Shown here: piece after piece, positions 1 through 5,016 of the stretch
Layout of the letters: the number at the start of each line of letters is the position of its first letter
How positions within the stretch are numbered: position 1 is the stretch's first letter
Source: JAVBKE01 sp031554215
GTDB lineage: Bacteria; Bacillota; Bacilli; JARBTR01
Direction: 5' to 3'
Length of the DNA: 8,858 bases
Assembly (NCBI GenBank): GCA_031554215.1
Contig: JAVBKF010000066.1
Span: 1-8,858, forward strand
Made by a program: the position numbers and the translations under genes
The notes under the pieces: generated by a model
Databases searched by the model: none
What the model was told of the DNA's origin: nothing
The model's input: the letters and a program-made list of their open reading frames with translations, nothing else

Positions 1-1296
1 GATCAAGAAGAGACACTTGAGCCTTTATTTGAAAAAATTATGGAATGCATCCCGGCACCACAAGATAACCGCGAGGAGCCACTTCAGTTCCAGGTAGCAC
101 TGCTTGACTATAATGATTATGTTGGCCGGATTGGGATTGGACGCGTATTCCGTGGAACAATCAATGTTGGACAACAAGTAGCGCTGATGAAGCTTGACGG
201 GTCAGTCAAACAATTCCGTGTAACGAAGATGTTTGGCTTCCGGGGACTCAAGCGTGTTGAAATCGAAGAAGCTTTCGCTGGTGATTTAATTGCTGTTAGT
301 GGAATGGAAGACATCAACGTAGGTGAGACTGTTTGCCCAATTGATGCCCAGGACCCACTACCACTTCTTCGTATTGACGAACCGACACTACAAATGACCT
401 TTGTCACAAACAATAGTCCGTTTGCTGGTCGTGAAGGTAAATGGGTGACATCACGGAAGATTGAGGAGCGTTTGCTCAGTCAACTTCATACGGATGTTAG
501 TTTGCTTGTTGAGCCGACTGATTCACCAGATGCATGGATTGTTTCTGGTCGTGGTGAACTGCATTTATCAATTTTGATTGAAAACATGCGTCGTGAAGGA
601 TTTGAGTTACAGGTGTCAAAGCCTGAGGTTATCATCCGTGAAATTGATGGCGTTAAGTGTGAGCCGGTTGAGCGTGTTCAAGTAGATATCCCGGAAGAGT
701 ACACGGGTGGCATTATGGAGTCACTGGGTGCGCGTAAGGGTGATTTGCAAGATATGATCAATAACGGTAGCGGACAAGTTCGTCTGGTATTCCTAGTACC
801 TTCAAGGGGACTAATTGGTTATACAACAGAATTCCTAACGCTTACGAGAGGTTACGGCATGATCAATCATACGTTTGATTCATACAAGCCGCTGATTTCT
901 GGACAAGTTGGCGGACGGCGCCAAGGCGTACTTGTTTCAATGGAAAATGGAAAAGCAACGCAGTATAGTATCACAGGTCTTGAGGACCGTGGTGTGATTT
1001 TCATTGAGCCGGGTACCGATATTTACGAAGGAATGATTGTGGGGGAGCATAATCGCGACAACGACCTTGCTGTCAACGTCGTTCGTGCGAAACAACAAAC
1101 CAATGTTCGTTCAGCGAATAAAGATAACACCGTGACAATGAAACGACCACGGATTATGTCACTAGAAGAGGCGCTTGAATACCTCAATGAAGATGAGTAC
1201 TGTGAAGTAACGCCAGTGTCAATTCGACTTCGCAAAAAGATTCTTGACAAAAACGAGCGTGAAAAATCAGCTAAGAAAAAGAAGATAGAAGATTAA
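1..1296 (+). CDS. typA: TypA/BipA ribosome-associated GTPase, 3' part
   Basis: This is the C-terminal 431 residues of the translational GTPase TypA (BipA), which binds 70S ribosomes and supports ribosome assembly and stress or cold growth. The reading frame is open from base 1, so the ATG at 40 is internal. The G domain lies upstream of the window; the full family protein is about 610 residues. Seen here, numbered from base 1, are an EF-Tu-like beta-barrel (about 28-110), an EF-G domain III-like segment starting at EPTLQMTF and containing GRGELHL (about 183-189), an EF-G domain V-like fold (about 220-300) with SRGLIGYTTEFLT, and the BipA-specific C-terminal domain ending in a lysine-rich tail (KSAKKKKIED). 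No frameshift is apparent. A strong terminator follows within 31 bases, so the gene ends its transcript. The identification is very secure; function is from family knowledge. Confidence 0.97.
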   Translation, partial: DQEETLEPLFEKIMECIPAPQDNREEPLQFQVALLDYNDYVGRIGIGRVFRGTINVGQQVALMKLDGSVKQFRVTKMFGFRGLKRVEIEEAFAGDLIAVSGMEDINVGETVCPIDAQDPLPLLRIDEPTLQMTFVTNNSPFAGREGKWVTSRKIEERLLSQLHTDVSLLVEPTDSPDAWIVSGRGELHLSILIENMRREGFELQVSKPEVIIREIDGVKCEPVERVQVDIPEEYTGGIMESLGARKGDLQDMINNGSGQVRLVFLVPSRGLIGYTTEFLTLTRGYGMINHTFDSYKPLISGQVGGRRQGVLVSMENGKATQYSITGLEDRGVIFIEPGTDIYEGMIVGEHNRDNDLAVNVVRAKQQTNVRSANKDNTVTMKRPRIMSLEEALEYLNEDEYCEVTPVSIRLRKKILDKNEREKSAKKKKIED

Positions 1297-1326
1297 TTTT
1301 ACCTGTTGAAATGAAATTGTCTAAAG

Positions 1327-1372
1327 AGGCTAGCTAGGATGAAAAGTACACTCATCTTAGCCAGCCTTTTTT
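1327..1372 (+). terminator. Rho-independent terminator of typA
   Basis: A 16-base left arm (1327-1342) pairs with 1352-1367 around a 9-base loop, with one A-C mismatch and one G-U pair. The right arm runs directly into six T residues (1367-1372). The stem starts 31 bases after the typA stop codon. Confidence 0.93.
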
Positions 1373-1529
1373 ATCACGTTGACAATGTTCACCTATTTAG
1401 GGGACGATTGATAGGTCACAGGCAAACTACTCAGTAGCTTGACAGTTTTGTAGTATACTGCAAGTGAGCATTCGTAGTAGCAGATGGTGACTATGTTAAT
1501 CTGTATCCCCCCCTAGAGAGGAATGAACT

Positions 1530-1838
1530 GTGATGGATATTACATTGAAAATGTCAGTAATCCCGCGGTTATTAGGCGTAGCTGAAAACCCACAATTAGG
1601 CATGTGGTTACTGTATATTGTTGTGTTTGCACTCTGTGCCACTGTTTATAATCTTGGTTTTGCCAAGAAATTACCATTGCTTAAAAATGTAGTGATTTAT
1701 TCAATATTGGCATTGTTTTGTACTTTTTTAACCTTTCTAGCAGTTCTATTGCCTATTGCTGAAGGTTTGCTGGTGATTATGAGTGTTTTATTGATTTACA
1801 AAATCAGGTTACGAAGAGAAAGTAGCAGTCAAACATGA
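1530..1838 (+). CDS. ylaH: YlaH-like small membrane protein
   Basis: This 102-residue integral membrane protein is of unknown function and is recognised as YlaH-like. In Bacillus the family lies directly downstream of typA, as here. Three hydrophobic segments are visible at about residues 25-45, 51-71 and 74-91, separated by a short conserved-looking basic stretch (NLGFAKKLPLLKN, 41-53). A polar basic tail (KIRLRRESSSQT) is probably cytoplasmic. The length is close to the roughly 105 residues I remember for B. subtilis YlaH. I chose the GTG at 1530 because AGAGGAA at 1517-1523 gives normal spacing. The ATG of the next codon (1533) is almost as good and changes the protein by one residue. The typA terminator lies upstream, so it needs its own promoter, but I could not find a well-spaced one. 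Family identity is fairly secure; no function can be given. Confidence 0.85.
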   Translation: MMDITLKMSVIPRLLGVAENPQLGMWLLYIVVFALCATVYNLGFAKKLPLLKNVVIYSILALFCTFLTFLAVLLPIAEGLLVIMSVLLIYKIRLRRESSSQT

Positions 1839-1880
1839 GGGTTACCCACTTTGAAAATGACTGGCGGTCGGCATGATACT
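1839..1880 (+). promoter_or_regulatory. Possible sigma-A promoter for the 103-residue protein gene
   Basis: TTGAAA at 1851-1856 (5 of 6 to the -35 consensus) is followed after 18 bases by GATACT at 1875-1880 (4 of 6 to the -10). It sits right after the ylaH stop and about 130 bases before the next start. The block also contains GGGTTACC (1839-1846), which recurs upstream of ybeY. Moderate to weak. Confidence 0.35.
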
Positions 1881-1995
1881 GCCAAGATTATGGCGTATAA
1901 ATGGGGACCTGCATGAAGGGATGGGTGGAACTAAAAGATCGCTGCGGAATTTGGTGATTCTTTAGACCAAACGTTTAAAAAAAATGAATGGATGT

Positions 1996-2003
1996 GGAGG
2001 AGG
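1996..2003 (+). promoter_or_regulatory. Strong Shine-Dalgarno that fixes the start at 2013
   Basis: GGAGGAGG lies nine bases before the ATG at 2013. An earlier in-frame ATG at 1992 would place this site inside the coding region and leave that start with only an A-rich stretch upstream, so 2013 is preferred. Confidence 0.8.
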
Positions 2004-2012
2004 TCTCGCAAG

Positions 2013-2324
2013 ATGAAAATGTCTTTGCAAGATGCACTATCGAATTGGTTGTCAATTCAGTTAGTCGTTGAATTACGAACAGATGATGAGGCTGCAAAAG
2101 AAACTGCTGATTGGTTTCTGGAGGTTTTGCTTGAGGATCACCAAGTCACGAGCCCCAGTTATCAATATGATAAAGAAACGGAACGGTATCAAGTATTGTT
2201 TACCCAGGAAGGTACTCAGAAATCGAAAGAATATCCGAGCGATTATGCGGAAGTCATTCTAAGACAAATAAAAGAAAATCCTGAGCAGTTTAAGAATTAT
2301 CATGAAGTGAGTACAGAATTGTAA
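2013..2324 (+). CDS. Small acidic cytosolic protein of unknown function
   Basis: This 103-residue soluble protein has no signal peptide or membrane segment. I cannot attach a firm family name. It reads like a small conserved Bacillales cytosolic protein: an N-terminal amphipathic part (MKMSLQDALSNWLSIQLVVE), then DDEAAKETADWFLEVLLEDH, a charged strand-like middle (YQYDKETERYQVLFTQEG), and a C-terminal helix (VILRQIKENPEQFKNYH). The composition suggests a small alpha/beta fold rich in Asp and Glu. No cysteine pair, nucleotide-binding motif or catalytic signature is visible. The start at ATG 2013 rests on GGAGGAGG nine bases upstream; an in-frame ATG at 1992 would add seven residues. It lies 174 bases after ylaH, faces ylaI and probably has its own promoter. 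It is real by ribosome site, codon-like composition and length; the function is unknown. Confidence 0.8.
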   Translation: MKMSLQDALSNWLSIQLVVELRTDDEAAKETADWFLEVLLEDHQVTSPSYQYDKETERYQVLFTQEGTQKSKEYPSDYAEVILRQIKENPEQFKNYHEVSTEL

Positions 2325-2346
2325 GGCTCTGTATAGATAGAGGATG

Positions 2347-2372
2347 GGTACTGTGTTTAGAACACCAGTACC
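2347..2372. other. Perfect-arm hairpin between convergent genes
   Basis: GGTACTG (2347-2353) pairs with CAGTACC (2366-2372), and TGTT (2354-2357) pairs with AACA (2361-2364). One bulged C lies at 2365 and the loop is three bases. That makes 11 paired bases without a following T run on either strand, so it is not a classic terminator. It lies 22 bases after the 103-residue gene and could protect a 3' end or be part of a larger RNA structure. Confidence 0.6.
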
Positions 2373-2379
2373 GGGGAGT

Positions 2380-2453
2380 AGCTAGCGTGTGCGTGACTAG
2401 CCCGCAGGGGGAATCCCCTGCATGGTCCGTGCTAATTTCTAGCTTTTTCTTTT
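2380..2453 (+). terminator. Possible terminator overlapping the ylaI 3' end
   Basis: An inner hairpin GCAGGGG/CCCCTGC (2404-2410 and 2415-2421, loop GAAT) is enclosed by AGCTAG (2380-2385) and CTAGCT (2439-2444). A T-rich tract at 2444-2453 follows at once. The middle of the structure pairs poorly, so the call is tentative. It would end the plus-strand transcript from the 103-residue gene while lying over the last codons of ylaI on the other strand. Confidence 0.35.
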
Positions 2454-2599
2454 GGGTGCTGTTGTACTTTTTCAGTAATTCGTTCTCGGCACTCATCACA
2501 AAGGTATGTGTGAATCGGACGATTAACCAATCTTTTTGCTGTCAACGTATCGTCATCAAGTTGTTCTTTTTTGTCGCATAGGGAACAGATTACTCGCAT
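2432..2599 (-). CDS. ylaI: YlaI-like small zinc-binding protein
   Basis: This 55-residue protein of the YlaI type has two CxxC pairs (CSLC at residues 5-8 and CDEC at 34-37) that probably bind one zinc ion. The segment between them carries DDDTLTAKRLVNRPIHTY, which I recognise from Bacillus YlaI. The function of the family is not known to me. I chose ATG at 2599-2597 because GAGGTG precedes it at 2609-2604 on the minus strand and MRV-C matches the family start; an ATG five codons further out lacks a site. The protein is shorter than the roughly 70 residues I recall for B. subtilis YlaI, ending about 18 residues after the second CxxC. It is transcribed against its plus-strand neighbours, with a good extended -10 upstream. 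In Bacillus it is close to typA and ylaH, as here. Confidence 0.82.
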   Translation of the reverse strand: MRVICSLCDKKEQLDDDTLTAKRLVNRPIHTYLCDECRERITEKVQQHPKEKARN

Positions 2600-2629
2600 G
2601 GTACACCTCGTCATTTTATTCGCTCAATT

Positions 2630-2638
2630 AATATACCA
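2630..2638 (-). promoter_or_regulatory. Extended -10 promoter of ylaI
   Basis: Read on the minus strand, this is TGGTATATT: an extended -10 (TGn) followed by TATATT, 5 of 6 to consensus. It lies about 30 bases before the ylaI start. No good -35 hexamer is seen at 16-18 bases, which is acceptable for an extended -10. Confidence 0.6.
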
Positions 2639-2906
2639 CATTACACCTTGAAACTGTAGTTTATCCATTGTTTTTATTGTGCCGTTGTCATCCCCGAATC
2701 AATACGAATCGTTACATGACCAAAATCTTTCATTCTGAGGAATACCCTCGCTACTGTTCGCACTCGGTAAAACTGATATCCTGCCTTGTGCAGCGGTGTT
2801 TTATTGATCCGGAGCGAAGCGACTGTCACTTTTGGCCTGTTCAGCTCATATCATTGGTATGGATGATTGAACAGAGCGCGTTGTATACTTGGAGATGAGG
2901 GTTACT
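2639..2906. other. Gene-free gap before ytaF
   Basis: About 300 bases separate the ylaI start from the ytaF start. The region holds the ylaI promoter at its left end and an inverted repeat at 2837-2874, but no gene I can support. A 76-codon open frame on the plus strand (2668-2898) is rich in Cys, His, Arg and Ser, has no ribosome site and resembles no family I know. In Bacillus this position is occupied by mutM; I see no MutM-like zinc-finger end in any frame. Confidence 0.6.
2837..2874. repeat. Inverted repeat upstream of ytaF
   Basis: CTGTTCA at 2837-2843 and TGAACAG at 2868-2874 are exact inverted copies 24 bases apart. Inside, TCAT (2846-2849) can pair with ATGA (2863-2866) to extend the stem. 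The right arm ends 32 bases before the ytaF ATG. It may be an operator, or an RNA hairpin in the leader; which one cannot be told from sequence. Confidence 0.5.
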
Positions 2907-3545
2907 ATGGTTTCGTACCTGTCAAATTTTCTTTTGGCGTTTGCCGTTAGCATTGATAATTTTGGAACTGGTTTGACCTATGGACTCAGAAAGATTGTCA
3001 TTCCAGTTCGGTCACTGATCACAATCGGTCTCTGTTCGGGGATCAGTTTGCTATTTGGTGTCTTACTTGGATCAATCAGTGCCAGCTTTGTTAGTGAAAG
3101 TTTGGCTGCGAAATTCGGTGGCGTTATTCTGGTTGGCATTGGTGCCTATGCGTTGTATAATTTTTTTAGAGAGAAAACAACACCGACTGAAAATGCTGAG
3201 GAGAAACACTTATTCCGGCTTGAGTTCAAGTCCGCTGGTATTGTCATTGAAATTATGAGGAAACCGCAGTTGGCCGATTTTGATGGTTCAGGCGTTATTA
3301 GCGGTCTTGAGGCAGTTTTTCTTGGTCTTGCACTGTCTATGGATGCTTTTGGCGTCGGGATTAGCGCAGCGCTTACAAATTTCGCAATTATGCCATTGAT
3401 CTGTACAGTTGTCATCATGAGCAGTTGCATGTTGGTTCTTGGCACGCATGCAGGGCGTTATTTTTCCGAAAATCCATGGGTACAGAAACTGTCGTTTTTA
3501 CCCGGCATCGTTTTGATTCTGATTGGATTTATTAAATTTTTTTAA
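2907..3545 (+). CDS. ytaF: YtaF, MntP-like sporulation membrane protein
   Basis: This 212-residue polytopic membrane protein is of the YtaF type, in the MntP (manganese efflux) superfamily, and Bacillus members are annotated as sporulation membrane proteins. The two halves are related: AFAVSIDNFGTGLTYG (11-26) and ALSMDAFGVGISAAL (142-156) carry matching acidic residues D17 and D146 in membrane segments, as expected for cation transport in this superfamily. Hydrophobic segments lie near 5-25, 34-58, 68-86, 135-155, 160-180 and 195-212. The central soluble loop contains DFDGSGVISGLE (124-135), a good EF-hand-like metal-binding loop. ATG 2907 is chosen because GAGGG at 2897-2901 lies five bases upstream, and the length then matches the roughly 210-residue family; an in-frame TTG at 2889 and ATG at 2895 are less likely. 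coaE follows after 13 bases, so the two are probably cotranscribed. The substrate is unproven. Confidence 0.9.
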   Translation: MVSYLSNFLLAFAVSIDNFGTGLTYGLRKIVIPVRSLITIGLCSGISLLFGVLLGSISASFVSESLAAKFGGVILVGIGAYALYNFFREKTTPTENAEEKHLFRLEFKSAGIVIEIMRKPQLADFDGSGVISGLEAVFLGLALSMDAFGVGISAALTNFAIMPLICTVVIMSSCMLVLGTHAGRYFSENPWVQKLSFLPGIVLILIGFIKFF

Positions 3546-3558
3546 AAGGTGGGTATGC

Positions 3559-4149
3559 ATGCGAACAATTGGGATTACTGGCGGGATTGCTAGTGGGAAA
3601 AGTTTGATATCGCAAATGCTTAGGGATAAAGGGTTTACTGTCATTGATGCTGATGTGATTGCGCGTGAAGTGGTGGCGATTGGTCAACCTGCACTTCTTG
3701 AAATCGCTGAAACTTTCGGGTCAGCTTACATATTGGAAGACGGCCACTTAAACCGGCCAAAATTAGGCGCACTGATATTTGCTGATGAAGAGATGAGGCG
3801 TAAGTTAAATCTGATTACTCATCCTTATATTAGGGAAGAAATCCTTCTGCGTAAGAGCCAAGCTGATTGTCGCGCCGAGCGCTTGTTGTTTATTGATATT
3901 CCATTGTTGTTTGAAAATCACCTCGAATTTTTGGTGGATCAGATTTTGGTTGTCTATGTTGATGAAGAAGCCCAACTAGAGCGTTTAATGACGAGGGATT
4001 CGCTCTCATTATCTGAGGCAGTTCAGCGGCTGAATGCCCAGTTGCCACTGATTGAAAAGAAGTTAAAGGCTGATTTTGTGATTGATAACAACGGCGGGTT
4101 AGAGGATTCGCTCAGCCAGTTAGGTTTGATTTTGCAGCGGTTATGTTGA
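3559..4149 (+). CDS. coaE: Dephospho-CoA kinase
   Basis: CoaE phosphorylates the 3'-hydroxyl of dephospho-CoA with ATP, the last step of coenzyme A synthesis, in the cytosol. The 196 residues match the usual length. Visible are the P-loop GGIASGKS (8-15), the DAD motif (30-32) near the substrate site, DIPLLFEN (113-120), the lid-like TRDSLSLSEAVQRLNAQLP (145-163), and the C-terminal ADFVIDNNG (171-179) typical of the family. The start at ATG 3559 puts the P-loop at its normal distance from the N terminus and has AGGTGGG at 3547-3553, five bases upstream; an in-frame frame extension back to 3523 overlaps ytaF and lacks support. ytaF ends 13 bases before, suggesting one transcript, as in other Bacillales. 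A strong terminator lies about 175 bases downstream. All key residues appear intact. Confidence 0.97.
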   Translation: MRTIGITGGIASGKSLISQMLRDKGFTVIDADVIAREVVAIGQPALLEIAETFGSAYILEDGHLNRPKLGALIFADEEMRRKLNLITHPYIREEILLRKSQADCRAERLLFIDIPLLFENHLEFLVDQILVVYVDEEAQLERLMTRDSLSLSEAVQRLNAQLPLIEKKLKADFVIDNNGGLEDSLSQLGLILQRLC

Positions 4150-4322
4150 CCTCGTGTGGCAGGAATTTGTCAGCTTTCAGTAAGGTCTTCTATGTGTACT
4201 TTAGCAGTGTATTTCTGTGGCTACTTAGCGCGCGTATTGGACAAATGATCAATTGACTGTGCAGATGATAAATATCAATGAGCGGGCCATATGGGAAATG
4301 TGAAAATAAGCTAATAAGAGCG

Positions 4323-4371
4323 AAACTTTTCAAGAATTTTGATTCATTTTGAAAGGTTTTTTTGTTTTTTT
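4323..4371 (+). terminator. Rho-independent terminator after coaE
   Basis: AAACTTTTCAA (4323-4333) pairs with TTGAAAGGTTT (4349-4359), with one G-U pair. An inner GAAT/ATTC stem (4334-4337 and 4342-4345) tops it. The T tract runs from 4357 to 4371, broken only by G4364. It separates ytaF-coaE from nrdR. Confidence 0.9.
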
Positions 4372-4392
4372 AAGAAAAAAATGAAATTGTAC

Positions 4393-4421
4393 TTGTTCAT
4401 TGCTCTGGACTTTTCTAAAAT
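4393..4421 (+). promoter_or_regulatory. Likely sigma-A promoter of nrdR
   Basis: TTGTTC (4393-4398) and TAAAAT (4416-4421, 5 of 6 to TATAAT) are 17 bases apart. They lie just after the terminator and 26 bases before the nrdR start. The -35 is weak (TTG only). Confidence 0.5.
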
Positions 4422-4447
4422 AGGTAGGAAGGGATTTGATTAAATAA

Positions 4448-4903
4448 ATGAAATGTCCTGTGTGTACACATGTAGATTCCAAAGTTTTAGAATCAAGATC
4501 AATTGAAGAAAATACCGTGATGAAGCGAAGAAGGTCATGTGCCGGATGTGGATTTCGCTTTACCACTTATGAACGAATTGAAGTTGTTCCACTGATTGTG
4601 ATTAAAAAAGGCGGGAAACGCGAATTATTTAATCATGAGAAGATTTTACGTGGTCTCAGTACTGCCTGCCAGAAAAGACCGATTTCTTTTGAACAACTAG
4701 AAACGCTGACGAAGGGTGCGGAGTCTCATATTTTGAATCAAGGGATTTACGAAGTGACCAGTAGTGAAATTGGTGAGTATGTACTGAAACGACTCCGAGC
4801 GCTTGATGAAATTGCCTATATTCGCTTTGCTTCGGTCTATCGGCAATTCAAGGATGTTGACAGCTTCATTCAAGAAATCAGTCAATTGCAAAATGAAAAA
4901 TAA
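4448..4903 (+). CDS. nrdR: NrdR, ribonucleotide reductase repressor
   Basis: NrdR is the zinc-finger and ATP-cone repressor of ribonucleotide reductase operons; it senses ATP and dATP and binds NrdR boxes in nrd promoters. The 151 residues are near the family norm. The N-terminal zinc ribbon has Cys3, Cys6, Cys31 and Cys34, with the basic KRRRSC stretch before the second pair. The ATP-cone follows from about 49 to 139, including VIKKGGKRELFNHEKILRGL. The conserved MKCPxC start fixes ATG 4448, although the best ribosome site (AGGAAGGGA, 4426-4434) is 13 bases away, which is long. dnaB follows after 113 bases, as in Bacillales generally, linking control of dNTP supply to replication initiation. 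No NrdR box is seen near its own promoter, so autoregulation is not suggested. The identity is certain. Confidence 0.97.
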   Translation: MKCPVCTHVDSKVLESRSIEENTVMKRRRSCAGCGFRFTTYERIEVVPLIVIKKGGKRELFNHEKILRGLSTACQKRPISFEQLETLTKGAESHILNQGIYEVTSSEIGEYVLKRLRALDEIAYIRFASVYRQFKDVDSFIQEISQLQNEK

Positions 4904-5016
4904 ATAGTTTGACTCGTCAGTCGCTTACAGTTGGCCTGCTTTAAGATTCGTGCTGGTTAGCTGACTTACGATCGTACAGTAACAATCAGATAAAAGAAAA
5001 GGGAAGAGCGGTATTC

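Larger units (their letters stand above)
4150..4447. other. Intergenic region coaE-nrdR
   Basis: This gap of 298 bases holds a Rho-independent terminator (4323-4371) and the likely nrdR promoter (4393-4421). In its first 170 bases I see only an 18-codon frame (4192-4248) with a weak AAGG upstream, which I do not call a gene. In Bacillus, gapB and speD lie between coaE and nrdR; no remnant of either is readable here. Confidence 0.6.

Noticed and set aside
1379..1399. TTGACA and TATTTA just after the typA terminator
   Set aside because: Spacing is again 9 bases and the -10 match is weak.
1439..1459. TTGACA and TATACT upstream of ylaH as a sigma-A promoter
   Set aside because: The two hexamers are only 9 bases apart, far from 16-18. 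No -10 lies at the right distance after the TTGACA, and no -35 at the right distance before TATACT.
1992..2012. ATG 1992 as start of the 103-residue protein
   Set aside because: It would put GGAGGAGG inside the gene, and nothing upstream resembles a ribosome site.
2387..2581. 64-codon plus-strand frame opposite ylaI
   Set aside because: It is the antisense of a recognisable YlaI gene; its Phe/Ser-rich product reflects the lysine and glutamate codons of the other strand.
2867..2889. TTGAAC and TATACT as a ytaF promoter
   Set aside because: Spacing is 11 bases, and transcription from it would begin at or inside the ytaF ribosome site.
2668..2898. 76-codon plus-strand open frame in the gap before ytaF
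   Set aside because: No ribosome site, odd composition rich in Cys, His, Arg and Ser, no family resemblance, and it runs into the ytaF ribosome site.
3523..3558. In-frame extension of coaE back to 3523
   Set aside because: It overlaps ytaF, lacks a ribosome site and pushes the P-loop away from its usual place near the N terminus.
4192..4248. 18-codon frame after coaE
   Set aside because: Only a weak AAGG precedes it, and length and context give no support beyond chance.
4330..4566. 78-codon minus-strand frame over the nrdR start
   Set aside because: It is antisense to the conserved NrdR zinc ribbon and to the coaE terminator T tract, with no family resemblance.
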